Positions 17,602 through 26,836 of a stretch of 64,000 nt of DNA are shown here, in pieces. Both the position numbers and the translations under genes were made by a program. The stretch's first letter is position 1. The number at the start of each line of letters is the position of its first letter. Under the pieces are notes generated by a model. It saw nothing but the letters and a program-made list of their open reading frames with translations. It was not told the origin of the DNA and searched no databases. Source of the DNA: DATFVA01 sp963764235 (GTDB lineage Bacteria; Bacteroidota; Ignavibacteria; Ignavibacteriales; Ignavibacteriaceae). The stretch covers positions 372,001 to 436,000 of the forward strand of contig CAVXRO010000008.1 of NCBI GenBank assembly GCA_963764235.1. Reading direction: 5' to 3'.

Positions 17602-19689
17602 ATGCCAATGATGGCGAAAATGCGGAGTTTGGCCCCTGCCTTCATTATTTCTGTAGGTGCTCTTTTTGTTCTTTTTATGGTTATGTCCGACTCAAATGTA
17701 CTTGAGGCTCTGGGCGGACGGTCCAATTACATTGGCAAAGTTGATGGTGAGGAAATATCCTACCAGGATTTTAATAACTTTCTTGAAAGACAGAGAGAAC
17801 AGTTAACCAAGCAGAACGGGGAGGATCTGAACGAAGAACAAACCGTTCAGCTGCGGAACCAGGTCTGGGATGCAATGGTTACCCAGATCCTCCTTAAAAG
17901 AGAAATAAACAAATACGGTATCAGCGTATCTAATCAGGAAATAAAAGATATTATTCTTGGTGATAATCCTCCTGATTTTCTCAAACAGAATTTTATTGAT
18001 TCTACTGGGAAGTTCAACAGGCAGCTGTATGAATCAGCGCTTTTTGATCCCCGGAATAAAGATGTTTTAATACAGGCAGAAGAAGGTGTAAGACAGACAA
18101 GATTGAATCAAAAACTCCAGAGCCTTGTCTTCGCTTCTGTAACAGTAAGCGAGGATGAAATCAGAAGGGACTTTATTGATCAGAATACGAAGATAAGTGC
18201 CGACTATGTACTTGCTCCGCTTTTCATTTTCCCTGACTCGTCGTTTAAAGTCACTGATGAAGATATTAAAGATTATTACAACAATAATCTTGATAAATTC
18301 AGTGTAGTGGCTCAGAGAAAAGTTAAATATGTATTGTTCCCCTTCAAAGCATCTGCCGAAGATTCTACTTTCTCCAGAAGAAACCTTGAGATCATTGCCG
18401 AAAAATTCCAGCAGGATACTGCTGATTTTAAATCAGTTGCTGAGAATTACGGTTCTTCTCCGTTGACAGTTGATACATTGTCGATGTCTCAATTTCCGAA
18501 AGAGATAACCGGTCAGATCGAAAAGGCACAGAAGGCTAAATTAATCGGTCCCGTCCCGACCCCCCAGGGTTATGCGCTGTACCATTTGACAGGTATTATT
18601 CCCTCTGATAAGCCTGAAGTGAGAGCTTCACACATTTTAATAAATCAGTACGGAAATGCAGAGCGTAATAAAGAAGAGGCAATGAAACTCTACGATCAGC
18701 TGAAGAACGGTGCCGATTTCGCAAAGCTTGCAAACGAATACTCACGTGATCCCGGCAGTGCTCAAAACGGCGGCGACCTGGGATGGTTCAGCAAGGGTCT
18801 TATGGTTCCTGAATTTGAAAAAGTAGCCTTGAATGCTAAAGTTGGAGTTGTGCAGGAACCGATACAAACCCAGTTAGGATACCATATAATAAAAGTAACC
18901 GATAAATCCGATAAAAAATATATTGTGCAGAAAATCGTAAATCCTCTTGATGTCTCCGCTACCACAAAAGATTTACTACAGTCGCAGGCACAGGACTTTG
19001 CCTTCATCGCAAAAAAGAATGGATTCGAAAGTGAAGCTAAGTTAGTGAATTATAAAGTTCAGGAATCCGGTGCTTTCCAGGAGGATGCAGCAACTATTCC
19101 GGGATTGGGTCAGAATAAAAATATAGCTGAATTTGCTTTCAATAATGATCTCAATACTGTAAGCGAACCATTCAGGCTTAGTTCAGGCTATGCAGTTGTT
19201 ATGGTTTCAGATGTTACAAATGAAGGTGTGAAACCATTCGAAGAAATAAAAAATAGTATAAAACCCCAGGTAATACGGGAAAAACAATATGCTAAGGCAA
19301 AACTGCTTGTTGAAGAGATTAAGCAGAAAATCGACGGCGATTTAAGCAAGGCTCAAACAATCAATCCGAAGGTAACTTATAACCAGGCAAAAGATTTTAC
19401 TCCTGCCGGTACTGTTCCGGGATTAGGGAAGGACTGGGCATTCATTGAAACAGCCCTCGAAGCTCCTCTGAATAAGGTTACAGATCCTGTGCACGGTTAC
19501 AGGGGTTTTTATCTCATAAAAGTTACTAACAGGACTCCTTTCGATTCCTCAAAATACGAGATACAGAGAAATACTATCAGAGATAAAATAATCAGACAAA
19601 AACAAAGTACAGTTCTTAATCAATGGATTGAAGAACTCAAAAAGAAGGCCGATATTGTTGATAACAGGAGCCAATTTTTCGGTCAGTAA
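17602..19689 (+). CDS. PpiD/SurA-like periplasmic peptidyl-prolyl isomerase
   Basis: The 695-residue protein is anchored by one N-terminal transmembrane helix (about residues 11-28). A SurA_N-type chaperone region follows (YIGKVDGEEISYQDFNNF). A parvulin domain spans ~337-440, with VRASHILINQ, ANEYSRDPGSAQNGGDLGWF and LGYHIIKVTD. A degenerate parvulin-like segment (VPGLGKDWAF ... RGFYLIKV) lies near the C-terminus. The layout is that of PpiD, a foldase at the exit of the Sec translocon. GGAGAG lies ahead of the ATG, and a strong terminator follows. Confidence 0.9.
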   Translation: MPMMAKMRSLAPAFIISVGALFVLFMVMSDSNVLEALGGRSNYIGKVDGEEISYQDFNNFLERQREQLTKQNGEDLNEEQTVQLRNQVWDAMVTQILLKREINKYGISVSNQEIKDIILGDNPPDFLKQNFIDSTGKFNRQLYESALFDPRNKDVLIQAEEGVRQTRLNQKLQSLVFASVTVSEDEIRRDFIDQNTKISADYVLAPLFIFPDSSFKVTDEDIKDYYNNNLDKFSVVAQRKVKYVLFPFKASAEDSTFSRRNLEIIAEKFQQDTADFKSVAENYGSSPLTVDTLSMSQFPKEITGQIEKAQKAKLIGPVPTPQGYALYHLTGIIPSDKPEVRASHILINQYGNAERNKEEAMKLYDQLKNGADFAKLANEYSRDPGSAQNGGDLGWFSKGLMVPEFEKVALNAKVGVVQEPIQTQLGYHIIKVTDKSDKKYIVQKIVNPLDVSATTKDLLQSQAQDFAFIAKKNGFESEAKLVNYKVQESGAFQEDAATIPGLGQNKNIAEFAFNNDLNTVSEPFRLSSGYAVVMVSDVTNEGVKPFEEIKNSIKPQVIREKQYAKAKLLVEEIKQKIDGDLSKAQTINPKVTYNQAKDFTPAGTVPGLGKDWAFIETALEAPLNKVTDPVHGYRGFYLIKVTNRTPFDSSKYEIQRNTIRDKIIRQKQSTVLNQWIEELKKKADIVDNRSQFFGQ

Positions 19690-19710
19690 GAAGTAAATAA
19701 TTTTATCTGT

Positions 19711-19755
19711 ACCCCTGTTTAGAGGCTGAGTCTATAAACAGGGGTTTTGTTTTTA
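19711..19755 (+). terminator. Rho-independent terminator after the PpiD-like gene
   Basis: ACCCCTGTTTA (19711-19721) and TAAACAGGGGT (19735-19745) form a perfect 11-bp stem, followed by TTTGTTTTT. Confidence 0.93.
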
Positions 19756-19773
19756 AAACTTGATATAAACAGA

Positions 19774-20487
19774 ATGTATTTCAGATACCCGATCATATTA
19801 CTGCTGCTGTTATCTTCATATGCGGATGCTCAGTTTGGCAATAAACATTTCAGTATAGGGGTAAATGGTGTTTATACTACCACTGCCAGAATATACCTTA
19901 ATCCTAATTCTTCTGATCCGGTACTTCGAAACAATGCATTCGAGCTTGCCGACATCTTTAATCCTGCTATAGATATTCGCTACAGGATTACGGATGATAT
20001 TTTTATAGGTTTAGGAACAGAGTATATGAAAACTACTGCTGCTGGACCTAACTTGACTGCGTTTTCCGGGAATTCAACTGTCACCATCGAAGTTAATGAT
20101 GGATTTCTTCTGATACCGTTGGAAGTCACTGGCTATTATTTACTTCCCTTCTCTACTGAAAAATTTAAATTCCTGATGGGCGGGGGAGCAGGTTATTACT
20201 ACGGTGAGCATATAAGAGAGTTCGGTGATGCTTCTGTTTCAAATGTAAGCCGGAATTTTGCCTATGGAATACAGGTTTCTGTCTCGATGGATTATATGAT
20301 ACATGATGATATCACAGTGCATTCCGAGATGAAATTCAGAGACCCCCAGTTTAAAGTAAAAAGTGCGTATGATAAACTCGAAGTAAATTATAATGATCAG
20401 AAAATAACCCTTGCACAGAAAACCTTCGATTCAAAAATAGATGTTGATGGCGTTACTTTCATACTGGGATTTTCATTTCTCTTCTAA
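19774..20487 (+). CDS. Outer-membrane beta-barrel protein
   Basis: I chose ATG at 19774 instead of the TTG at 19747, which lies inside the terminator. The result starts with a clean signal peptide (MYFRYPIILLLLLSSYADAQ). The ~215-residue mature part alternates hydrophobic and polar residues in strands and contains GGGAGYYYGEH. It ends in an aromatic residue (GFSFLF), the usual beta-barrel terminal signature. This resembles small OmpW/OmpA-like porin-type barrels. No specific function can be given. Confidence 0.8.
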   Translation: MYFRYPIILLLLLSSYADAQFGNKHFSIGVNGVYTTTARIYLNPNSSDPVLRNNAFELADIFNPAIDIRYRITDDIFIGLGTEYMKTTAAGPNLTAFSGNSTVTIEVNDGFLLIPLEVTGYYLLPFSTEKFKFLMGGGAGYYYGEHIREFGDASVSNVSRNFAYGIQVSVSMDYMIHDDITVHSEMKFRDPQFKVKSAYDKLEVNYNDQKITLAQKTFDSKIDVDGVTFILGFSFLF

Positions 20488-20617
20488 CCACGTTTATTTA
20501 TTCCCGAATAACCCTCTGCCATAACCTTTTTGATTGTCTGCATTGAGATGATGACTGAAGACGATGGCTAAATATTTTTTGTCCCGCTTCTGATTTTTTT
20601 TATTAAGTTTGTAACCA

Positions 20618-21163
20618 ATGAAAGACGACATTATTTACCTTGCCGGTTTTATGGGTGCAGGTAAAAGTACGATTGGTCCGATTCTCGCAAATACACTGGG
20701 ATGGAATTTTTACGACCTTGATAGAGTGATTGAAAAATACGAAGGCAGGAAAGTCAGAGAAATATTTGAAACCAGGGGTGAAGATTATTTCAGGAAGATC
20801 GAGCGCGAACTGCTTGAAAAGATTTCCTCTGAACATAAAGTGATTATTTCTCTGGGCGGCGGAACAATGAGTAATGAAGACAACTTGATTTTCCTGAAAA
20901 AAACAGGAAAAATATTTTATCTCAAGGCTTCACAGGAAGCAATATATAAAAGGCTTAAATACAAACGCGATCGTCCCGCTATACACATCGACGGTGATTT
21001 CCCCGAGACAGGGGATCAGCTGATGGAATTAATAAATAAGCTTTTGAATGAAAGAGAAAAATTCTATCTTTTGGCAGATCACATTATTCTAACTGATAAT
21101 ATCCCCGTCGGTAAGACCGTTGATCGAATTGCAAGGTTAATCAAAATAAATAATCAGGAATAA
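20618..21163 (+). CDS. aroK: Shikimate kinase
   Basis: AroK phosphorylates shikimate at O3 with ATP, the fifth step of the shikimate pathway. The 181-residue sequence has the P-loop GFMGAGKSTIG (residues ~8-18), the shikimate-binding DLDRVIEKYEGRKVREIF with FETRGEDYFRKIE, the GGGT loop (ISLGGGTMSN), and the LID arginine region YKRDRPAI. aroB follows 4 bp downstream, so the two steps are encoded together. Confidence 0.96.
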   Translation: MKDDIIYLAGFMGAGKSTIGPILANTLGWNFYDLDRVIEKYEGRKVREIFETRGEDYFRKIERELLEKISSEHKVIISLGGGTMSNEDNLIFLKKTGKIFYLKASQEAIYKRLKYKRDRPAIHIDGDFPETGDQLMELINKLLNEREKFYLLADHIILTDNIPVGKTVDRIARLIKINNQE

Positions 21164-21167
21164 TTCT

Positions 21168-22232
21168 TTGAAAAAAATAAATGTAGAGGTATCAGATTCC
21201 TCCTACCCGGTATTTGCAGGACGAGGGATATTAACTCACCTTAAACCTCAACTGAAGAAGTATACTCGTTTCAATAATTTTTTTGTTGTTGTAGACAGGA
21301 ATGTTGCGAAGCGTTATTTAAAAGATATCAGGAAAGCAATCGGCCGGCGAAAAAAAATATTTTATTATGAACTGAAACCCGGTGAAAATTCCAAATCGCA
21401 GGAACAATTAAAAAAGATTTATGATTCATTGATCAAAAATAATTTCGGCAGGGATACCATACTAATTTCGATCGGCGGCGGTGTAACAGGGGACCTGGCA
21501 GGATACTCGGCAGCAACGTACATGCGGGGATTACAGCTGGTAAATATACCGACTACCCTTCTTTCGGCGGTCGATAGTTCAATCGGCGGTAAAACAGCTA
21601 TAAACTTTAACGGATATAAAAATATTATCGGCGCATTTTATCATCCCGATATGGTTCTGATAGATTCTGATTTTTTAAAAACCCTGCCGTCAAGAGAATA
21701 CACCGCAGGAATGGGGGAGGTAATCAAATATGCCTATATCTCTTCTCCTGAATTATACAACCTTGTGAATGAAAACTTCGAAAGTATCCTCCGGAAGGAT
21801 GAAAAAATAACCGACGAGATAATTCTTAAATGCGCAGCTATTAAAGCAGGTGTTGTTTCTAATGATGAAAGGGAAAACGGTCTTAGAAAAATTCTTAACT
21901 TCGGCCACACTTTTGGTCACGCAATTGAATCAGCTTCCGGTTTCAAAGTCAGACACGGCCTCTGCGTCATCTATGGCATAGTTATCGAATTATTCCTTTC
22001 CAACAAGATAGGTGTTCTGTCGCGTAAAAAACTGATAAAATACCTGGAGCTTCCTGGAAAATTCAGACTGAAAAATATACTTGATGATTTTGATTTTGAA
22101 GACCTTTACGAGAAAATGCTTTCAGATAAGAAAAACCGGAATGGAAAGATCAATTTTGTTCTTTTATCAGATCTGGGCAAGATACTGCTTGATGTTGAGG
22201 CAGGGAAGAGAGAATGTTCTGTTCGCTTATGA
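21168..22232 (+). CDS. aroB: 3-dehydroquinate synthase
   Basis: AroB converts DAHP to 3-dehydroquinate with NAD and a divalent metal. Diagnostic motifs are ISIGGGVTGDLAGYSAATYM, IPTTLLSAVDSSIGGKTAIN, GEVIKYAYI, and the metal ligand region NFGHTFGHAIE. At 354 residues it has normal length. The start is TTG at 21168, with AGGA upstream in the end of aroK. A long non-coding stretch with two hairpins follows. Confidence 0.96.
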   Translation: MKKINVEVSDSSYPVFAGRGILTHLKPQLKKYTRFNNFFVVVDRNVAKRYLKDIRKAIGRRKKIFYYELKPGENSKSQEQLKKIYDSLIKNNFGRDTILISIGGGVTGDLAGYSAATYMRGLQLVNIPTTLLSAVDSSIGGKTAINFNGYKNIIGAFYHPDMVLIDSDFLKTLPSREYTAGMGEVIKYAYISSPELYNLVNENFESILRKDEKITDEIILKCAAIKAGVVSNDERENGLRKILNFGHTFGHAIESASGFKVRHGLCVIYGIVIELFLSNKIGVLSRKKLIKYLELPGKFRLKNILDDFDFEDLYEKMLSDKKNRNGKINFVLLSDLGKILLDVEAGKRECSVRL

Positions 22233-22281
22233 GAGAGCACGAAATTTTTTTGATAAAAATTCAGGTTCGGTTTAAAGGAGA

Positions 22282-22317
22282 AACTGTCGGATCTTTGAGG
22301 GTGAAAATCCGACAGTT
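22282..22317 (+). promoter_or_regulatory. Hairpin 1 of the nadA upstream region
   Basis: AACTGTCGGAT (22282-22292) pairs perfectly with ATCCGACAGTT (22307-22317) across a 14-nt loop. No T-run follows. GGAGGGGG is at 22332-22339 and an ATG at 22344. It could end the aroB transcript or act as a leader structure. Confidence 0.6.
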
Positions 22318-22509
22318 CGTGTGTCATTTATGGAGGGGGTACTATGCAAAAAACTATTTTCTATTTTCGGATTAGAAGAATCAACTAATATGCCATTGAA
22401 AAAGACGGCAAAATCGACTGAAAATATGTACGATTTACATTGTAATGTAAGAATTACTTTCTGTGATTACTTTTTTACATGAAGTTTTGGATGAGTGGTT
22501 TAAAAAGGA

Positions 22510-22540
22510 ACTGCCGGAAATTTGTCGCAAATCCGGCAGT
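22510..22540 (+). promoter_or_regulatory. Hairpin 2 of the nadA upstream region
   Basis: ACTGCCGGA (22510-22518) pairs with TCCGGCAGT (22532-22540). The stem continues with TTTG/CAAA after a 2-nt bulge and closes with a TCG loop. GGAAGGG (22548-22554) and an ATG (22559) follow. The stem differs from hairpin 1 by compensated base changes (U-A to C-G), as expected if the structure matters. Confidence 0.6.
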
Positions 22541-22712
22541 CTGAATTGGAAGGGTGTTATGCTTAAACTATGAACTACTTCGTATAAGAAAGGTCAAGTA
22601 CTATGCCATTTTATAAAGTATGTTTTTTGCATAATTTCGAATATTATGATCTCATAATAAGATAATATCATTAGATCCTTATTATTTTGATACTTAATTA
22701 GGAGATGCCAAT

Positions 22713-23657
22713 ATGCCGGAACAGGAAAGTCTTGTTGAATTAAATCTGGAAGAGGAGATAACAAAATTAAAGAAGGCGCTTAATGCGGTTATTCTGGCGC
22801 ATTACTATCAGGAATCAGAGATACAGGATATAGCCGATTTTGTAGGCGATAGTCTTGATCTGGCCAGGAAAGCTAAATCGACCAGTGCAGATGTAATAGT
22901 TTTTGCAGGTGTACATTTTATGGCGGAGACTGCAAAAATACTGAATCCGGATAAACTCGTACTGCTGCCTGATCTTGAAGCAGGTTGTTCACTTGCTGAA
23001 AGCTGTCCCGCACCCTTATTTAAAGCATTCCGTGAGAAATATCCCGATCATGTTTCTATAACATATATTAATTGTACAGCCGAAGTAAAAGCGCTCAGTG
23101 ATATAATATGCACTTCCAGTAACGCGGAAAAAATTATTCATCAGGTTCCCGCGGGAAAGCCCATTCTATTTGCTCCTGACAGAAACCTTGGAAGATATTT
23201 AATGAAAAAAACAGGAAGGGAAATGCTTTTATGGGATGGTTAATGCATAGTACATGAAACCTTCAGCGAGAGGAAAATTATTGACCTGAAGCTTGAGCAT
23301 CCTGAAGCTAAGATAATTGCCCATCCCGAGTGTGAAGAAATAGTTCTCAACAGAGCTGATTTTGTAGGTTCCACAAGCAAATTACTGAAGTTTGTACAGG
23401 AGGATTCTGCCGATGTATTTATCGTTGTTACGGAGTCGGGTATTCTCCATCAGATGAAGAAACTGGTTCCGGGCAAAACACTCATTCCCGCACCTCCCGA
23501 AGCAAACTGCAGCTGCAATGAATGTCCGTATATGAAGCTCAATACTATGGAAAAACTTTACCTGAGCATGAAGAATAAAGAACCTGAGATTTTGCTGGAT
23601 CCTGAGATGATGAAAAGGGCTCTGAAACCTATTGAAAGAATGCTCGAGATGAGTTAA
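22713..23657 (+). CDS. nadA: Quinolinate synthase, interrupted by an in-frame TAA
   Basis: NadA makes quinolinate from iminoaspartate and DHAP for NAD synthesis, using a [4Fe-4S] cluster. Codons 1-176 encode the N-terminal half (LNAVILAHYYQESEIQD, the cluster cysteine region EAGCSLAESCP). TAA at 23241-23243 then replaces a residue that is usually Tyr, Ser or Phe in 'WDG-x-C'. The same frame continues without shift: CIVHETFSERKI, IIAHPECEEIV, DFVGSTSKLL, VVTESGILHQM and the last cysteine motif CSCNECPYM, to 23657. The total is 314 codons, the normal length. A one-base change from TAT/TAC would explain it. The end overlaps the convergent kinase gene by 4 bp. Confidence 0.92.
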
Positions 23658-24868
23658 CACTTATTAAGTACAATGGCAATCGTAGTTCCTTCTCCCGGGG
23701 AAGAATTCCTTACATAGATCTTCCCTCCATGATAACCCTCTATTATTCTCTTAGAAAGACTTAAACCTAAACCCCATCCTCTTCTTTTGGTGCTGTATCC
23801 CGGCCTGAAGACATCTTTTCTTCTTTTATATTCGATTCCTTTGCCGTTATCAAAGACACAAACTTCAATATGACTTTTTGAATCGGTGATTGATACAGTG
23901 ATTATTCCGGATTTATGATCGATTGCATCGAGTGAATTTTTAATAAGGTTCTCTATAACCCATCCGAAAAGTTCAGAATTCATCTCTGCACAGAGTTCTT
24001 TATCTCCTTCAATGGTTAGTTCCACACTTTTTCCGTTTGGGAGTCTTCTCTGAAAATAGTCCGTAATCTTTTTAACTTCGGAATAAACATTCCTGGGTTT
24101 AATTTCGGGTGTGGAGCCTATCTTGGAAAACCTGTAGGTTATTTTATTCAGCTTTTCAACATCGCTTCCGATTTCATCAGCAATATCGATCACCTTATCG
24201 GGATCACGGTAATTTATCTTCAGCATTTCGAGCCAGCCCATCAGACTTGAAATAGGAGTTCCGAACTGGTGTGCAGTTTCTTTGGCCATTCCTACCCAGA
24301 TATTGCTCTGCTCGCTTCTCTTAATACTGCTGAACCCCACATAACCTATAACAATAAAGAGGACGGCGATAATTATCTGAAAATACGGGTATAATCTCAA
24401 CCTGTTGATCAGGTCGGAATCGCCATAATGTATTTTCTGCAGGACAAGGGTGTCCTCGTAAGTAACAAGTATGGGCTTATGGACATCATCCATTTCCCGT
24501 ACCTGCTGGTTAAAAAACTTCTCAAGCTCCTCCCTGGACAGGGTAGAGTCGTACCTGATATTTCTTACATCCTTAATGTCATGTTTGCTCTCGATTTTTA
24601 CAATGTCGTCGGGACCGGTTGATATCAGGGGGAAGTCTATCGGTTTAAGTATATTATCAAACAGGAAGGTAATATCTGCGTTCGGTTCTGATGTATTGGC
24701 GACATATTCTATTCCCTTAGCGTACAGTTCAACTATGGTTCTTTCCCGGTTCTGAAGCACTTTAACCAGGTCCTGGGTATAGTAAAGTGTTCCCACAGCT
24801 ATAAGAAAAGCAACCACTATCAAACCGATTTTAATATTTAAGGAAGCAGGTCCGCCGGACATTTTCAT
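23654..24868 (-). CDS. Membrane sensor histidine kinase
   Basis: The 404-residue protein has a transmembrane helix near residues 11-31, a periplasmic sensor region of about 130 residues, and a second helix around 165-185. The cytoplasmic part has the phosphoacceptor box ETAHQFGTPISSLMGWLEM, an N-box (ENLIKNSLDAID), and ATP-binding G-boxes VFDNGKGIEY and RRGWGLGLSLSKRIIEG. It is a class I-like kinase with an unusual H-box (HQFGTP in place of HELRTP), a variant common in Bacteroidota. No response regulator lies beside it, so its partner is unknown. purA is upstream on the same strand. Confidence 0.93.
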   Translation of the reverse strand: MKMSGGPASLNIKIGLIVVAFLIAVGTLYYTQDLVKVLQNRERTIVELYAKGIEYVANTSEPNADITFLFDNILKPIDFPLISTGPDDIVKIESKHDIKDVRNIRYDSTLSREELEKFFNQQVREMDDVHKPILVTYEDTLVLQKIHYGDSDLINRLRLYPYFQIIIAVLFIVIGYVGFSSIKRSEQSNIWVGMAKETAHQFGTPISSLMGWLEMLKINYRDPDKVIDIADEIGSDVEKLNKITYRFSKIGSTPEIKPRNVYSEVKKITDYFQRRLPNGKSVELTIEGDKELCAEMNSELFGWVIENLIKNSLDAIDHKSGIITVSITDSKSHIEVCVFDNGKGIEYKRRKDVFRPGYSTKRRGWGLGLSLSKRIIEGYHGGKIYVRNSSPGEGTTIAIVLNKC

Positions 24869-24959
24869 TGGATGGTTCTACCCGGAATTATTAAAAAACA
24901 AAGCCAAGTATCGCACTTTTAGGTGTAAAAAATCCAGTCATATTTTTAGTTAAGAACCT

Positions 24960-24981
24960 GGAATCAATGATATCAGATTCC
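24960..24981 (-). terminator. Hairpin just after purA
   Basis: GGAATC and GATTCC enclose a 10-nt loop that includes TGATATCA, 3 bp after the purA stop codon. The stem is short and no strong U-run follows, so it is a weak or attenuating terminator before the kinase gene at best. Confidence 0.4.
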
Positions 24982-24983
24982 AA

Positions 24984-26255
24984 CTAGGCGATAAAAAAAG
25001 TCTGCTCTCTCTTCGGACCGACAGATACAATCGTGATTTTCACCCCAGTATGGTTGGCAATAAATTCCAGGTATTCCCTGGCTTCAGACGGAAGTCCGGA
25101 ATACGATCTGCAGCCCGATATATCTGAATTCCAGCCTTTAAAGCTCTTATATATTGGCTTCACTTCAGATAACCTCTGAACATCTGTCGGAAATGACTTT
25201 AACGATTTTCCGTCAAGCTCATACCCCGTACATACTTTTATTTCTTCAAAGGAGCTTAATACATCCAGCTTTGTAATGGCTGCCTCTTCAATTCCGTTTA
25301 TTGTTGCAGAATATTTTACCAGGAATGCATCAAACCAGCCGCATCTCCTGGGCCTGCCGGTAGTTGCTCCGTATTCAGCTCCAATCTTTCTGAGATTTTC
25401 ACCGGTATCGTCAGTTAATTCTGTTGGAAATGGACCGAATCCTACCCTTGTTGTGTATGCCTTCACGATACCGAAAACCAGGGTGATCTTTGTCGGAGGA
25501 ATGCCCGTTCCGATACATGCACCTCCCGATGTAGGGCTCGATGAAGTAACATAGGGATAAGTGCCGTGGTCTACATCCAGCAGGGCTCCCTGTGCGCCCT
25601 CAAGAAGAATTGATTTCCCTTCTCCTATTGCGTTATTCAGATAAGAGGGAACATCCTTAACGTATTTATCAATCGCCTTATCAAAGTCAACATATTCCCT
25701 GATTATCTCTTCAACATCCAGTTCAGCATGATTGTATATTTTCTTAAGGAGGTTATTCTTCTCTTTTAGGTTCTCCCTTATTTTATCCTCAAGAACCTTT
25801 TTATTCAGAAGATCGACGATTCTTATTCCTTTCCTTGCGTATTTGTCAATATAGCAGGGTCCTATTCCCCGGCCGGTCGTTCCTATTTTATTTTCATTAT
25901 TCTCATTTATGTTATCCAGCAGCTTATGATAAGGCATAATTAAATGAGCATTATGACTGATAAATAACCTGCCTTCAACGCTTATTCCATGCTTACTCAA
26001 AAGTTCGATTTCATCCAGCAGGGCATTGGGGTCTATTACAACACCATTCCCTATTACGCAAATTACATTTTCCCGGAGGATCCCCGAAGGAATAAGGTGC
26101 AGTATATATTGCTTGTCGCCAATAGTAACAGTGTGTCCCGCATTAGCCCCGCCCTGGTAGCGGGTTACGATGTCATAATTTTCGCTCAGGATATCAACTA
26201 TTTTACCTTTACCTTCATCACCCCACTGGCTTCCAACCAGAACAGTTACACGCAT
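24984..26255 (-). CDS. purA: Adenylosuccinate synthase
   Basis: PurA joins IMP and aspartate with GTP to form adenylosuccinate, the first committed step to AMP. The 423 residues show the GTP-binding GSQWGDEGKGKIVDIL at the start, YQGGANAGHT, IGTTGRGIGPCY, EGAQGALLDVDHGTYPYVT, and the C-terminal TTGRPRRCGWFD. Length is normal. It lies between the STAS gene (after a terminator) and the histidine kinase gene, all on the minus strand. Confidence 0.97.
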   Translation of the reverse strand: MRVTVLVGSQWGDEGKGKIVDILSENYDIVTRYQGGANAGHTVTIGDKQYILHLIPSGILRENVICVIGNGVVIDPNALLDEIELLSKHGISVEGRLFISHNAHLIMPYHKLLDNINENNENKIGTTGRGIGPCYIDKYARKGIRIVDLLNKKVLEDKIRENLKEKNNLLKKIYNHAELDVEEIIREYVDFDKAIDKYVKDVPSYLNNAIGEGKSILLEGAQGALLDVDHGTYPYVTSSSPTSGGACIGTGIPPTKITLVFGIVKAYTTRVGFGPFPTELTDDTGENLRKIGAEYGATTGRPRRCGWFDAFLVKYSATINGIEEAAITKLDVLSSFEEIKVCTGYELDGKSLKSFPTDVQRLSEVKPIYKSFKGWNSDISGCRSYSGLPSEAREYLEFIANHTGVKITIVSVGPKREQTFFIA

Positions 26256-26287
26256 TTGATACTCTTATTTTATGAATTTGCCAAAAT

Positions 26288-26315
26288 AAAAACTCCGAAT
26301 AAAATCCGGAGTTTA
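26288..26315 (-). terminator. Terminator downstream of the STAS gene
   Basis: Read on the minus strand, AAACTCCGGA and TCGGAGTTT pair around a short A/T loop, and the transcript then runs into TTATTTT. It separates the STAS gene from purA. Confidence 0.8.
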
Positions 26316-26346
26316 AAACTACATAAAAGCTGATTTATGAGGAAAT

Positions 26347-26688
26347 CTAGTTAGAAAAACTTTTTATAGCATCATCTACATTCTCGTAGAACTCGAAAAT
26401 CGTAATAAGCTTTGTAATAATAAGGAGGCTTTCAATTTTCTCGGTTACCCGTGCTAATTTAAGGTTTCCGCCCGCCTTTTTCATCGTCGTCAATCCGCCG
26501 ATCATCATGCCAAGTCCGGAGCTGTTCATGAATTTTACATCAGAAAGGTCCACAACAATATTTTTCTTACCTTCATCGATCAGTTTATGGAGTAAATCAT
26601 TAAATTGTTTAGTATCCTCACCGCCCATCACATTTCCCTTTAACTCTATGACGACGGCTTCGTACCTTTCATTTACTTTTGTTTTCAT
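26347..26688 (-). CDS. STAS-domain anti-sigma factor antagonist
   Basis: I chose the ATG at 26688, with AGGAG 6 nt upstream, rather than the TTG at 26694. The protein is a single STAS domain of about 113 residues. The typical central motif VVDLSDVKFMNSSGLGMMIG carries the phosphorylatable serine of the SpoIIAA/RsbV family (the 'SSGLG' serine). Such proteins bind an RsbW-type kinase when unphosphorylated and release its client sigma factor. It is divergent from the ECF sigma gene and may belong to the signalling block that follows. Confidence 0.92.
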   Translation of the reverse strand: MKTKVNERYEAVVIELKGNVMGGEDTKQFNDLLHKLIDEGKKNIVVDLSDVKFMNSSGLGMMIGGLTTMKKAGGNLKLARVTEKIESLLIITKLITIFEFYENVDDAIKSFSN

Positions 26689-26836
26689 TAACAACTCCTA
26701 AAATTTTTGCATTAAATTTAAGTTAATGGCGGTAACAAAGCAAGTTTAACGGAATAAGGCTAAAGATTATTTTTTGGTTAATTAGTAAATTGTAATTAAA
26801 ATTTTACGGAACCTGTTACCTAATTTTACGTCTAAA

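Larger units (their letters stand above)
22233..22712. other. 480-bp leader/intergenic region with two similar hairpins before nadA
   Basis: No convincing gene was found. Two hairpin modules lie about 230 bp apart. Each has a stem of the form ACTGYCGGA / TCCGRCAGT, then a purine-rich Shine-Dalgarno-like run, then ATGC. The first is at 22282-22346, the second at 22510-22561. A 50-codon open frame (22330-22482) starts within the first module but resembles nothing known. The region could be a regulatory leader of nadA or hold small RNAs. Confidence 0.5.

Noticed and set aside
22330..22482. A 50-codon open frame after hairpin 1
   Set aside because: The start overlaps the Shine-Dalgarno-like run itself, the peptide has no known relatives, and the competing ATG at 22344 uses that run better. 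Kept only as part of the hairpin finding.
23241..23246. Possible selenocysteine or pyrrolysine recoding in nadA
   Set aside because: The stop is TAA, which is not used for either amino acid in known systems, and the following TGC already supplies the cysteine.
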